A DNA stretch of 64,000 bases, from contig JAEWJT010000015.1 of assembly GCA_023386345.1 (NCBI GenBank), positions 372,001 through 436,000 on the forward strand, written 5' to 3'. Positions 17,894 to 26,643 of the stretch are shown here, one piece after another; positions within the stretch are counted from its first letter, which is position 1, and every line of letters begins with the position of its first letter. Both the position numbers and the translations under genes were made by a program. The notes beneath the pieces were generated by a model that made no database searches, was not told where the DNA came from, and saw only the letters and a program-made list of their open reading frames with translations. This DNA comes from Bacillota bacterium. Lineage in GTDB: Bacteria > Bacillota > Clostridia > Tissierellales > Sedimentibacteraceae.

Positions 17894-17974
17894 AATGTGC
17901 GGGCGTGTTTCTACTCTTTCCGTTTGGAGCTAAGTAGCACCATGGCGGACGGTGCAGAGCCTCGCCAACACATT
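17894..17974 (+). ncRNA. Candidate structured RNA / cis-regulatory element ahead of the SSADH gene
   Basis: This 81-base segment is GC-richer than its surroundings and folds as a three-way junction. P1: AATGTG (17894-17899) with CACATT (17969-17974) and GGCG (17902-17905) with CGCC (17963-17966), split by a 2x2 internal loop. P2: CTAC (17911-17914) with GTAG (17934-17937) and an inner TCC/GGA. P3: CACC (17938-17941) with GGTG (17951-17954). TCCG in the P2 loop (17919-17922) is complementary to CGGA in the P3 loop (17946-17949), a possible kissing contact. AGAGCCT stays unpaired at the junction. It ends 20 bases before the GGAGG of the next gene. I could not match it to any riboswitch class I know. 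Confidence 0.5.
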
Positions 17975-18008
17975 AAAATAATAAAAACTAACATGGAGGA
18001 TTTACAAA

Positions 18009-19421
18009 ATGTCAGAAATAAGCTCTATTCCAGAGTTAATAAAAAAGGTAGCTGATTTAAGTTATATATCAGATTTAATGCAAAATGCAAGAGAAGCACA
18101 AAAAGAATTAGCTACATACACACAAGATGAAGTAGACGCAATAGTAAAAGTAATTGCGAAAACAGTATATGATAACGCAGAAGAATTAGCACGCATGGCT
18201 GTTGAAGAAACAAGAATGGGTGTATATGAAGATAAAGTAATAAAAAACAAAGGTAAGTCTAAAACAATATACAACCACATCGCTGATAAAAAAACAGTTG
18301 GAGTTATTAATAAAGATGAATTAACAGGACTTACTTATGTAGCAAAACCTATAGGAATAGTAGGAGCTGTTACACCTACTACTAACCCTATAGTTACACC
18401 AATGTGTAATTCAATGTTTGCTATAAAGGGAGGAAATTCAATTATTATCGCTCCGCATCCAAGATCTCAGAAATGCAGTGCATACACAGTTGATTTAATC
18501 AACAAAAATCTAAAAGAACAAGGCGTAAAATGCCCTGAGCATGCTATACAAATTATAAGAGATTCAAGTATTGATAAAACAAGCGAATTGATGGGAATTG
18601 TTGACGTAGTTATAGCTACAGGCGGAATGGGACTCGTTAGAGAAGCTTATTCATCAGGTAAACCATCATTTGGTGTAGGAGCAGGAAACGTTCAAGTTAT
18701 CGTAGATACTGATGTAGATTTTGATGATGCTACAGCTAAAATCATAGCAGGAAGAAAATTTGACAATGGTATAATTTGTTCTGGCGAGCAAACAATTATA
18801 GCTCCTCGTGACAAATATGACGAAGTAATTAAGGCAGCAGTTAAAAACGGTGCTTTCTACGCTGAAGATGAAGAAACAGTTAATAAATTCAGAAAAATTC
18901 TATTCATTGGAAGTACACTTAACAAGGATGTTGTAGGTCAATCAGTACAAAAAATTGCTAATTTAGCTGGTGTTACAGTTCCAAGTGATACAAAAGTAAT
19001 ATTGCTAAAAGCAAGTGGCATAGGAAAAGAAGATATATTGTGCAAGGAAAAAATGTGCCCTGTAATGGCTGCATTTGCTTACGACTCATTTGATGAGGCT
19101 ATAAAAATAGCTCAAACAAACTTGAATTTAGAGGGTAAAGGTCATACTGCTGCTATACATTCAAACAACAATAAACATATTGAATTAGCAGGTACAAAAT
19201 TAACAATAAGCAGATTGATAGTAAACGCATCTTCATCAACAACAGCTGGCGGTTCTTTGACTAACGGACTTGCTCCAACTACAACACTTGGCTGTGGAAC
19301 ATGGGGAAATAATATAATCTCTGAAAACTTAGACTACAAACACCTTATAAATGTATCTAGAATAGCTTCTGTTATTAAGAATGTAGAAGTTCCATCAGAT
19401 GATTTAATTTGGCAAAAATAA
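18009..19421 (+). CDS. sucD: CoA-acylating succinate-semialdehyde dehydrogenase
   Basis: A 470-residue acylating aldehyde dehydrogenase that converts succinyl-CoA to succinate semialdehyde with NAD(P)H. It has PIGIVGAVTPTTNP, the Rossmann segment SFGVGAGNVQVIVD and the catalytic Cys in NGIICSGEQT. Length fits the AdhE-N/SucD group rather than the non-acylating GabD group. GGAGGA lies 9 bases upstream of ATG. With the three preceding genes it completes succinyl-CoA to crotonyl-CoA. A structured leader separates it from them, so it may be regulated differently. Confidence 0.93.
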   Translation: MSEISSIPELIKKVADLSYISDLMQNAREAQKELATYTQDEVDAIVKVIAKTVYDNAEELARMAVEETRMGVYEDKVIKNKGKSKTIYNHIADKKTVGVINKDELTGLTYVAKPIGIVGAVTPTTNPIVTPMCNSMFAIKGGNSIIIAPHPRSQKCSAYTVDLINKNLKEQGVKCPEHAIQIIRDSSIDKTSELMGIVDVVIATGGMGLVREAYSSGKPSFGVGAGNVQVIVDTDVDFDDATAKIIAGRKFDNGIICSGEQTIIAPRDKYDEVIKAAVKNGAFYAEDEETVNKFRKILFIGSTLNKDVVGQSVQKIANLAGVTVPSDTKVILLKASGIGKEDILCKEKMCPVMAAFAYDSFDEAIKIAQTNLNLEGKGHTAAIHSNNNKHIELAGTKLTISRLIVNASSSTTAGGSLTNGLAPTTTLGCGTWGNNIISENLDYKHLINVSRIASVIKNVEVPSDDLIWQK

Positions 19422-19447
19422 GATTGACAATTTAAGCAATAAAAAAA

Positions 19448-19488
19448 TAAAGCATAGGTGCTAGAAAATTCTAGATATCTATGCTTTA
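19448..19488. terminator. Bidirectional terminator between sucD and HU genes
   Basis: TAAAGCATAG and CTATGCTTTA pair, with an inner CTAGAA/TTCTAG stem. A T-run follows on the minus strand (TTATTTTTTTATT) and a weaker one on the plus strand. Confidence 0.85.
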
Positions 19489-19501
19489 TAATTTTTCATA
19501 A

Positions 19502-19777
19502 CTAGTTAACAGCTTCCTTTAAAGACTTACCAGCTTTGAATACTGGAGCTTTTGATGCAGGAATCTTAATCTCTTGCTTAGGGTTTCTTGGATTTCTTCC
19601 AGTTCTTTCTTTTCTGCCTCTTACTTCAAAAGTTCCGAATCCAACCAACTGAACTTTTCCGCCTTTTACCAATTCTTCTTTTACGCTGTCCATCATAGCA
19701 TTGATGGCTCTTTCTGCATCCTTTTTAGTAAATCCAGTTTTTTCTGCTACATTAGCGATTAAATCTGCCTTATTCAC
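19502..19777 (-). CDS. hup: HU-type DNA-binding protein
   Basis: A 91-residue histone-like protein: MNKADLIANVAEKTGFTKKDAE start, VQLVGFGTFEVRGRKERTGRNP DNA-binding arm and PASKAPVFKAGKSLKEAVN end. It bends and compacts DNA as a dimer. The start is GTG 19777 after AAAGGAGGA. It follows yabN and yabM homologues, as in Bacillus and many clostridia. Confidence 0.97.
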   Translation of the reverse strand: MNKADLIANVAEKTGFTKKDAERAINAMMDSVKEELVKGGKVQLVGFGTFEVRGRKERTGRNPRNPKQEIKIPASKAPVFKAGKSLKEAVN

Positions 19778-19840
19778 AAAAAAATCCTCCTTTAAAATAT
19801 TAGTTTTTTATTGCAATCCCTATAAAAGGAATTTTAAACA

Positions 19841-20917
19841 TTAGTTATTTAGTTTTTCTTCAATAGATTGAAGGTTTTTTTCTTTCTCTTTAGCCCTTTT
19901 CCAAGCTTCTAAGGCTTGCTCGGGACTATGAGCGGTTTCCTCACCAAACACATGCGGATGTCTTCTAATCAATTTCTCACAAAGCTCTGTTATAACATTG
20001 CTTATGTTAAAGTAACCTTCCTCCGAAGCCATCTCACTATGAAATATTACCTGTAAAAGTACATCTCCTAGCTCCTCACACATATTATCTATGTCCTCAT
20101 TGTCAATGGCCTGTATTAGCTCCTGTGCCTCTTCCAAAATATTGTCCTTGCATGACTCGTGTGTTTGCTTTATATCCCACGGACAACCCTCTGGACCTCT
20201 CAGATGCTTCACTATCCTACATAAGTTATCTATATTATACACCTTTATTTTATACTTTTCAATAGGAAAAATACAAAAATATGTTGAAAATCCATAATTA
20301 TTTTTTTGGTCTATCGAATATAGCGGCATTTTTACAGCAAAATTGCCAAGAGCGTCTATTTGCAATACTTCGCAGTCCTCGGAATACGATTCCATAAGCT
20401 TGATTTTTACTTCTGAAGCAAGTGCCTTACTATCAACCTGAGTTATAAAATTCGCAGAATTGGTATCTATGGAAAATTCATCCATGTCATTAGGATCGAT
20501 TACCTTAATGTTTTTATAATCAGAATAGCCAGAAAGCTTAATACATTTGCTTAGAAAACTCTCGCCATCTATCAAGATAATTTTTATTGTATCCTTGTAG
20601 TCCTCTAAAAGTTTTTTTGTCACCATATCGCCTACATGTGAACTGCCAGGAATACAATAATTTATTTTACCATATTTTTTTAATTCTGCAACTATTTTTT
20701 TGACAATTTTTTCAAAAACTTTATCAAATTCGTCAATTTTCTCGAAATAGCTATCAAAAGAGCTGTATTCTATGCCATTATCTTCCAATTCTTTGACAAT
20801 TGGATGTCTTTCTGTACGCAAGTATGTAGGAAGTTTCTCCATAAGCGCTTTATAAGCTTTAAGGCTTAAATCTTCAATTCCACCTACACCTAGCCCTATT
20901 ATTTGTATTGTATTCAT
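19841..20917 (-). CDS. YabN-type fusion: tetrapyrrole-methylase-like domain + MazG NTP pyrophosphohydrolase
   Basis: A 358-residue protein. Residues 1-210 resemble the SAM-dependent tetrapyrrole methylase fold (IIGLGVGGIEDLSLKAYKAL at the start), though the usual PGhP loop reads CIPGSSHVGD. Residues about 230-350 are MazG: GCPWDIKQTHES, EEAQELIQAI, EELGDVLLQVIFHS and RRHPHVFGE. MazG hydrolyses NTPs to NMP and PPi as house-cleaning; the N-domain's methylation role is unproven in this family. It starts 8 bases after the flippase stop, so the two are one operon. Confidence 0.92.
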   Translation of the reverse strand: MNTIQIIGLGVGGIEDLSLKAYKALMEKLPTYLRTERHPIVKELEDNGIEYSSFDSYFEKIDEFDKVFEKIVKKIVAELKKYGKINYCIPGSSHVGDMVTKKLLEDYKDTIKIILIDGESFLSKCIKLSGYSDYKNIKVIDPNDMDEFSIDTNSANFITQVDSKALASEVKIKLMESYSEDCEVLQIDALGNFAVKMPLYSIDQKNNYGFSTYFCIFPIEKYKIKVYNIDNLCRIVKHLRGPEGCPWDIKQTHESCKDNILEEAQELIQAIDNEDIDNMCEELGDVLLQVIFHSEMASEEGYFNISNVITELCEKLIRRHPHVFGEETAHSPEQALEAWKRAKEKEKNLQSIEEKLNN

Positions 20918-20925
20918 ATTCTATA

Positions 20926-22524
20926 TTACCTTCTCACAAATCTCTTTAGCTTACTTCCCATAGGTATTAGCTCTAAATCCTCTCTTGTTATGGCTCCGGT
21001 AGCAAACAAAGCAACAAAATAAATAATACCACCCGCTCCTATTGATAATAGTGTAAGCACGGAATTTGATTTAGTAAGCAGTCTAGCTGAGTTATATGTA
21101 ACCCAAACAGTAACCGCCATTAAAGCTGTTGACAATAAAGGAAGTGCTGCTATTTTAACTATACTCTTCATTTTTATTCTTGTATATTTTCTTATATCTC
21201 TAAGATTAAATGTAGTTGTTACCAAGTACGCTACAAGGCTGCTAATCGCCGCACCCTTAATATTTATCCCTTTTATACCTATAAGTATGTATGAAAGAAT
21301 AACCTTTACTATTAGCCCGAAAAAGAGGTTTTTAACAGGTATCATCTGTTTATTCACTGATTGCAACATGGCAGTATATGCTTGATTTAATATGAAGAAT
21401 ATTACACCTATTGACTGTATTTGCAGTAAAACGCCAGAGCTTGCAAACTTTTCTGCTCCCATGCTTGGATATAGCAATGCCATTATTGGCTCAGCGAGCA
21501 TGAACATGCCTATTCCACTTGGTAAAGCTATAATCAATGAAAGCTTTGCTCCCATATCCGAAGTCTGAGCTAGACGATGCTTATCTCTCTTAACAAAAGC
21601 CTCTGTCAAGACAGGAACTAAGCTAACTGCTATTGCTGTTGAAAATGCTTGCGGGAAATTAATCAAGGATTGAGCCATTCCGCCTAGTTGCCCCATCAAA
21701 TCTTCAATTTGAGCTTGTGTATATCCTAAGGCTGCCAATCTGTTTCCAGCAAAATACGAATCCAGTATCGACATAAGCGGAGCCATTGCCGCCCCTATTG
21801 TGATTGGTACTGCTATTTTTAATAAATCTTTAACTATCTTCTTAGGCTCTTCAAGGAAGTTGTTATCAGATGAGTTTATCTCACTTTGTGTCAAATTCTT
21901 TCTTTTTACAAAAAACAATATTATTATTAAAAGCGCTCCTATGCTGCCAACACTAGCTCCAAAGGTAGCACCTGCTGCCGCTTTATCAACACCTGTTTTT
22001 ACAAGCGAATAAGCTAGACCATAGCCTACAACAACTCTAAGAAGCTGCTCTAAAAATTGAGATATAGCCATTGGTGCCATGTTTTGCGCACCTTGAAAAA
22101 ATCCTCTATATGAAGACATCACCGGTATAATCAGCAGAGCTGGTACTAATGCAAGCATTGAATAATAAGCATTTGGAAAATGCAATAAATTAACTAAAGG
22201 TCTTGCAAACAATAAAACTAATAAAGATGACACCATACCTATTATAAACAATGTTATTAAAGAAATACTATATACTTGATATGCTCCCTTATAATTATTC
22301 AAAGCCCTTTTTTCTGAAATCAGCCTTGCTATAGCTGTAGGAAGTCCTGCAAGAGATATAGCAAGCAATAAATTGTATACACCATAAGCGATATTGTAAT
22401 TTGCCATGCCCTCTGTACCTATTAGGCTGGTTAAAGGAATTCTATATACGGCTCCTAATATTTTTACTATTAAGCCAGATAAGCTTAAAATGGCTGCGCC
22501 CTTAGCAAAATTCTCTTTCGACAT
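20926..22524 (-). CDS. SpoVB/YabM-type MOP-superfamily lipid flippase
   Basis: A 532-residue integral membrane protein with about 14 helices. It has the family features: GLIVKILGAVYRIPLTSLIGTEGMANYN at the N-terminus, AISLAGLPTAIARLISEK, YRGFFQGAQNMAPMAISQFLEQ and FPQAFSTAIAVSLVPVLTEA. Members flip polyprenyl-linked sugars or lipid II; SpoVB acts in spore cortex synthesis. Gene order flippase, yabN, hup matches the Bacillus yab region, so YabM orthology is likely, but several paralogues usually coexist. Confidence 0.9.
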   Translation of the reverse strand: MSKENFAKGAAILSLSGLIVKILGAVYRIPLTSLIGTEGMANYNIAYGVYNLLLAISLAGLPTAIARLISEKRALNNYKGAYQVYSISLITLFIIGMVSSLLVLLFARPLVNLLHFPNAYYSMLALVPALLIIPVMSSYRGFFQGAQNMAPMAISQFLEQLLRVVVGYGLAYSLVKTGVDKAAAGATFGASVGSIGALLIIILFFVKRKNLTQSEINSSDNNFLEEPKKIVKDLLKIAVPITIGAAMAPLMSILDSYFAGNRLAALGYTQAQIEDLMGQLGGMAQSLINFPQAFSTAIAVSLVPVLTEAFVKRDKHRLAQTSDMGAKLSLIIALPSGIGMFMLAEPIMALLYPSMGAEKFASSGVLLQIQSIGVIFFILNQAYTAMLQSVNKQMIPVKNLFFGLIVKVILSYILIGIKGINIKGAAISSLVAYLVTTTFNLRDIRKYTRIKMKSIVKIAALPLLSTALMAVTVWVTYNSARLLTKSNSVLTLLSIGAGGIIYFVALFATGAITREDLELIPMGSKLKRFVRR

Positions 22525-22616
22525 TTAAAAATTCTCCCGTTCCATGTATTTTGGATATATTTTAGCACAAAATCAAGCACTTGAAAAGACAAATTATTAA
22601 AATTTCAAAATTTTAT

Positions 22617-22645
22617 TTGATATTAGTACAATAGCGTTATATAAT
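22617..22645 (+). promoter_or_regulatory. Promoter of recD2
   Basis: TTGATA, 17-bp spacer, TATAAT. On the opposite strand TTTTCA with a 17-bp spacer and TAAAAT could serve the flippase operon. Confidence 0.7.
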
Positions 22646-22727
22646 TGATATACAAAACTAATCCTTATTGAACTTTTGAGGAACTTGAAATATTTTACTA
22701 AAGATTAGTATGGCAGGAGAGGATTTT

Positions 22728-24974
22728 ATGCAAGAGCTAAGGGGAATAATATTTGATATAATTTACAGAAATGAAGACAATGGCTACACTGTAGCCTTAT
22801 TAGAGACGGATACAAATGTAGTAACGATAACTGGAAGCTTTCCATCAGACTTAACAAATGAAAATCTTCTGATGTATGGTAAATACATAAAGCATCAAAA
22901 ATATGGAGAGCAATTTCAGGTTGAAGCTTACAACGTCTTGCTCCCAACAGAATTAATTGCCATTGAAAATTACTTATCATCAGGTATGATAAAAGGAATA
23001 GGTCCTTCTACTGCTAAAAAAATCGTAGAGGCTTTTGGTGATGAAACATTTTCTGTTATACAAAATTTCCCAGATCGTTTGATGGAAATTGAGGGTATCG
23101 GAGAAGTTAAAGCAAAGACCATAACAGAAAGCTTTGTTAGTCAGCTTGATATTAAAGAAATAATGATGTTTTTACAAGGACATAATATAAGTCCTAATTA
23201 TGCTGTAAAAATATATAAGCAATATGGAAAAAATACAATCAATATAGTACGAGAAAATCCTTATAGACTTGCCGAGGATATACATGGCATTGGCTTTAAG
23301 CTTGCTGATAAAATAGCTTACTCTATAGGAGTGGAAAGTGGGTCTTCATTTAGAATAGCAGCGGGAATTAAATACGTTCTTATGGAAGGGGCTACAAGAG
23401 GTCACTCTTATCTCCCTCAAAATGTCCTTATTAAAGCGTCTAATGAGCTACTTGGGACAAGCGAGGAAGTTTTAAAACTTGAACTAAGAGATATGGCGTT
23501 TCAATCGAAAGTACACATTGAAAATATAGATGGAAAAGAGTGTATATATTCTATACCTTATCATACAGCCGAATTAAATGTTTGCAATAAGCTTATAGCA
23601 CTGCTTTCACCTAACGCTGCCGCTTCTGTTGATTATGGCTTTACAGATGAAGATATTGACAGATACTTAGCTTATTCACAGCGAGATAATAATATAGAAT
23701 TAACACATACTCAAATACTCGCTGTTAAAGATACAGTAAAAAACGGTGTAACTGTCATAACAGGCGGTCCGGGAACTGGTAAAACTACTATAATTAAAAC
23801 TATATTATATATATTTGAAAGCTTAAGTAAAAAAGTGCTTCTCTGTGCTCCTACTGGACGTGCGGCTAAAAAAATTACCGAGTCCTCAGGCAAAGAGGCA
23901 AAAACAATACACAGAATGCTTGAATATGCTTATGGCGAAATAGACAGCAATCTAAGCTTTAATAAAAATGATGAATCCCCTCTTGACGCAGACGTAATTA
24001 TAGTCGATGAATCGTCAATGATTGATATAATTTTGATGAATCATCTATTAAAAGCAATTAAAGTAGGTGCAAGACTTGTGCTGGTTGGTGATATGGACCA
24101 GCTGCCATCCGTAGGCGCAGGCAATGTATTAAAGGATATAATTTTCAGTGAAGCAGTCCCTACTATAAGGCTTGACAAGATATTCAGACAGGCAGATGGA
24201 AGCAGTATTATTGAAAATGCACATAAAATCAATAGTGGAGATATGCCTGTTTGCAATGAAAAAGATTCTGACTTTTTCTTTATGAAGAAAACAACTAATA
24301 AAGAAATCTCTGATTTAATTGTTGAATTGTACACAAAAAGACTTCCAGCAAAATACTCTATCGACCCTATTAAGGATATTCAGGTTTTATCGCCTATGAA
24401 AAAAGGTGATGTGGGAGTTATTGAACTAAATAACAAATTGCAGGAAATAATCAATCCCCCCTCAGGGCTTAAAGCTGAAAAAACTATAGGAAAAATATGC
24501 TTTAGAGTTGGCGACAAGGTAATGCAAACTAAAAATAATTATCAACTGCAATGGCGAATTAATAATGAAGATGGCAAAAATATTGAGGGCGAAGGAATTT
24601 ATAACGGAGATATCGGCTATATTATATTTATTGATGATAAAAACCAAGAGCTAATAGTTGAATATGATGATAAAAAGGAAGCTACATATGTATTTGCACA
24701 ACTAGACGAGTTAATTTTAGCCTATGCTTCGACTGTGCATAAGAGCCAAGGAAGTGAATTCCCTGTAATTATAATGCCCGTGACTTGGGCTCCGGAAATG
24801 CTTTTGACAAGAAATCTTTTATATACAGCAGTAACACGTGCTAAAAGCCTTGTAGTGCTTGTAGGACAGGAAAAATATATAGAATTGATGGTTAAAAATA
24901 ATAAAATTGATGATAGATATTCTGCTCTTGACATGAGATTAAAGCAAGTTAAAGATTTTTATAATTGGGAATAA
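22728..24974 (+). CDS. recD2: RecD2-type SF1 DNA helicase
   Basis: A 748-residue 5'-3' helicase of the RecD/TraA family lacking RecBC partners. N-terminal region has helix-hairpin-helix elements (GIGPSTAKKIVEAFG, IEGIGEVKAKTI). Walker A GGPGTGKTT is near residue 345, the DExx-type DVIIVDESSMID near 422, MDQLPSVGAGNVL after it, and the C-terminal motif TVHKSQGSEFPVII ... YTAVTRAK. An ATG at 22710 has no ribosome binding site; ATG 22728 follows GGAGAGGATTTT and is preferred. Likely role: DNA repair and replication-fork processing. Confidence 0.93.
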   Translation: MQELRGIIFDIIYRNEDNGYTVALLETDTNVVTITGSFPSDLTNENLLMYGKYIKHQKYGEQFQVEAYNVLLPTELIAIENYLSSGMIKGIGPSTAKKIVEAFGDETFSVIQNFPDRLMEIEGIGEVKAKTITESFVSQLDIKEIMMFLQGHNISPNYAVKIYKQYGKNTINIVRENPYRLAEDIHGIGFKLADKIAYSIGVESGSSFRIAAGIKYVLMEGATRGHSYLPQNVLIKASNELLGTSEEVLKLELRDMAFQSKVHIENIDGKECIYSIPYHTAELNVCNKLIALLSPNAAASVDYGFTDEDIDRYLAYSQRDNNIELTHTQILAVKDTVKNGVTVITGGPGTGKTTIIKTILYIFESLSKKVLLCAPTGRAAKKITESSGKEAKTIHRMLEYAYGEIDSNLSFNKNDESPLDADVIIVDESSMIDIILMNHLLKAIKVGARLVLVGDMDQLPSVGAGNVLKDIIFSEAVPTIRLDKIFRQADGSSIIENAHKINSGDMPVCNEKDSDFFFMKKTTNKEISDLIVELYTKRLPAKYSIDPIKDIQVLSPMKKGDVGVIELNNKLQEIINPPSGLKAEKTIGKICFRVGDKVMQTKNNYQLQWRINNEDGKNIEGEGIYNGDIGYIIFIDDKNQELIVEYDDKKEATYVFAQLDELILAYASTVHKSQGSEFPVIIMPVTWAPEMLLTRNLLYTAVTRAKSLVVLVGQEKYIELMVKNNKIDDRYSALDMRLKQVKDFYNWE

Positions 24975-25041
24975 AGAACTAGAACAAGGATATATTTTGT
25001 TTGTCAACAGGGAATATTGAAAAACAAATTAGGGGGCTAAG

Positions 25042-25764
25042 ATGTTAAAATATATTAAATCTTTTTTAGAGCTAATATATCCAGAAAAAAATATATGCCA
25101 AATTTGTGATACTTATGACGAGAACATAAATAATAAGTATATCTGCAATACCTGCCTTTCTAAGCTTGAAAGGATTGAAGAACCTGTATGCAGGATATGT
25201 AATAAAAGCCTAAGGCATAATCCAGACCTAACAATCTGCAATGAGTGTGCAAAAGATTCAAGAAGCTTCGAAAAGTCTAAAAGCTTATTTTCTTACAAAG
25301 GAACTGTAAAAAGGATTATACATGACTATAAATACTGCAACAAAACATATTATTACAAGTTGTTCAGCTATCTTCTAATAGAATATATGAAAGAAAATAG
25401 ATATATAAATTTTGATTACATAACAGCAGTTCCTCTGCATAAAATTAAACAAAGAAACAGAGGTTTTAATCAATCTGGACTTTTAGCTAAGCAAATTGGA
25501 AAATATTTTAATATTCCGTACATAGATACTTTAAAAAGAAATAATAATACAGAAAAACAAAGTAATTTATCTAAATATGCAAGACAAAAAAATCTTCAAA
25601 ATGTCTTTGATATAGCTAACAATAAAATACCCAATTTAGTAAATAATGCTGATATATTAATGATTGATGATATATTTACAACTGGTACAACAGTCGATGA
25701 ATGCAGCAAGATATTGAAGTTGCACGGTGCTAATAGGGTTTTTGTTCTTACATTAGCGAGATAA
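25042..25764 (+). CDS. comFC: ComFC-type phosphoribosyltransferase-like protein
   Basis: A 240-residue protein of the ComF/GntX family. Two CxxC pairs (CQIC ... CNTC) and a second set (CRIC ... CNEC) form an N-terminal zinc finger; the PRPP-binding loop ILMIDDIFTTGTT is near residue 205. In Bacillus ComFC helps bring single-stranded DNA into the cell during transformation. It follows recD2 and precedes hpf. ComFA is not in the window. Confidence 0.88.
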   Translation: MLKYIKSFLELIYPEKNICQICDTYDENINNKYICNTCLSKLERIEEPVCRICNKSLRHNPDLTICNECAKDSRSFEKSKSLFSYKGTVKRIIHDYKYCNKTYYYKLFSYLLIEYMKENRYINFDYITAVPLHKIKQRNRGFNQSGLLAKQIGKYFNIPYIDTLKRNNNTEKQSNLSKYARQKNLQNVFDIANNKIPNLVNNADILMIDDIFTTGTTVDECSKILKLHGANRVFVLTLAR

Positions 25765-25787
25765 AAAAGTGAACTATATTCACTCTA

Positions 25788-25823
25788 TAAAAGAATCAGA
25801 GCGATTCTTTATAATTATTTTTT
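25788..25823 (+). terminator. Terminator of comFC
   Basis: AAAGAATC and GATTCTTT pair around 5 bases, followed by ATAATTATTTTTTTA. A smaller GTGAA/TTCAC hairpin lies at 25769-25783. Confidence 0.85.
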
Positions 25824-25830
25824 TATTACT

Positions 25831-25862
25831 GTTTAATTCCGCCTCCGGTGGGTATAATTAAA
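25831..25862 (+). promoter_or_regulatory. Sigma-B-like promoter of hpf, within an inverted repeat
   Basis: GTTTAA (25831-25836), 13-base spacer, GGGTAT (25850-25855) is an exact match to the Bacillus sigma-B consensus with allowed spacing. The same bases form an inverted repeat: TTTAATT (25832-25838) with AATTAAA (25856-25862) and CCGCC with GGTGG around a TCC loop. TATAAT also overlaps at 25853-25858. Confidence 0.6.
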
Positions 25863-25873
25863 ATACAATATCT

Positions 25874-25898
25874 AACAAGATTTTAAAGAAATCTTGTT
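25874..25898 (+). promoter_or_regulatory. Hairpin in hpf 5' leader
   Basis: AACAAGATTT and AAATCTTGTT, a perfect 10-bp stem with a 5-base loop, ends about 15 bases ahead of the AAGGAG of hpf. Confidence 0.55.
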
Positions 25899-25926
25899 CA
25901 ATAAAAACTTGGAAGGAGCTGATTGC

Positions 25927-26454
25927 ATGAACATTACTGTTTATGGAAAAAACATCCCATTAACTGAAGCATTGAAGGAAGTAGCAACAAAAAAAATAAG
26001 TAGACTTGAAAAATTTTTCTACAAGGATGTTGAAGCTAAGGTTGTTTTAAGCGTCGAAAGAAAGAAACAAAAGGTTGAGGTAACAATACCATTTAACGGA
26101 AGGATATTGAGAGTTGAAGAAGCCTCAGACGATATGTATTCATCAATTGATGATTCTGTTGAATCTTTGGAAAAGCAAATTAGAAAATATAAAACTAAGC
26201 TTGAAGATAGAAAGCACAGCAATGAATCAATAAAATTTGAAAATGTTGAACCATTAGATGATTCAGCGGAAGAATTTAAAGTAGTAAAAACTAAAAGATT
26301 TGCAATTAAGCCAATGAGTATTGAAGAGGCAGTATTGCAGATGGACTTATTAAAGCATGATTTCTTTGTTTTCCTCAATGCAGATACAGAGGAAATAAAT
26401 GTAGTATATAAAAGAAAGGACGCCAACTACGGCTTAATTGAGCCAGAGTTTTAA
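25927..26454 (+). CDS. hpf: Long-form ribosome hibernation promoting factor
   Basis: A 175-residue S30AE-family protein that dimerises ribosomes in stationary phase. N-domain (1-95) starts MNITVYGKNIPLTEALKEV and binds the 30S decoding centre; a charged linker follows; the C-terminal domain (about 118-175: VVKTKRFAIKPMSIEEAVLQMDLLKHDFFVFLN) mediates dimerisation, which defines the long form. The start at 25927 follows AAGGAGCTGATTGC; a frame extension to 25894 runs into the leader hairpin and is rejected. Regulation by a stress sigma factor is suggested by its promoter. Confidence 0.96.
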   Translation: MNITVYGKNIPLTEALKEVATKKISRLEKFFYKDVEAKVVLSVERKKQKVEVTIPFNGRILRVEEASDDMYSSIDDSVESLEKQIRKYKTKLEDRKHSNESIKFENVEPLDDSAEEFKVVKTKRFAIKPMSIEEAVLQMDLLKHDFFVFLNADTEEINVVYKRKDANYGLIEPEF

Positions 26455-26463
26455 TATAAAAGA

Positions 26464-26495
26464 GGTGCATGGATAAATACCATGCACCTTTTTTT
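26464..26495 (+). terminator. Terminator of hpf
   Basis: GGTGCATGG and CCATGCACC form a perfect 9-bp stem followed by TTTTTTT. Confidence 0.93.
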
Positions 26496-26643
26496 ATGTT
26501 TATTTTATTTATTTTTCATAAAAAATGGTATAATATATTATTAATAATTATTTTAAAATATTTATGCTTGATAATATTTCTTATTTATTATATTATATAT
26601 AGGAAATATTTACTAAAAGATAAGAAAGGAATGAAAAATTATT

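Noticed and set aside
17894..17974. Match to ZTP, fluoride, THF, guanidine, preQ1 or cyclic di-GMP riboswitches
   Set aside because: None of their conserved sequence blocks appears in the right order; left as unclassified.
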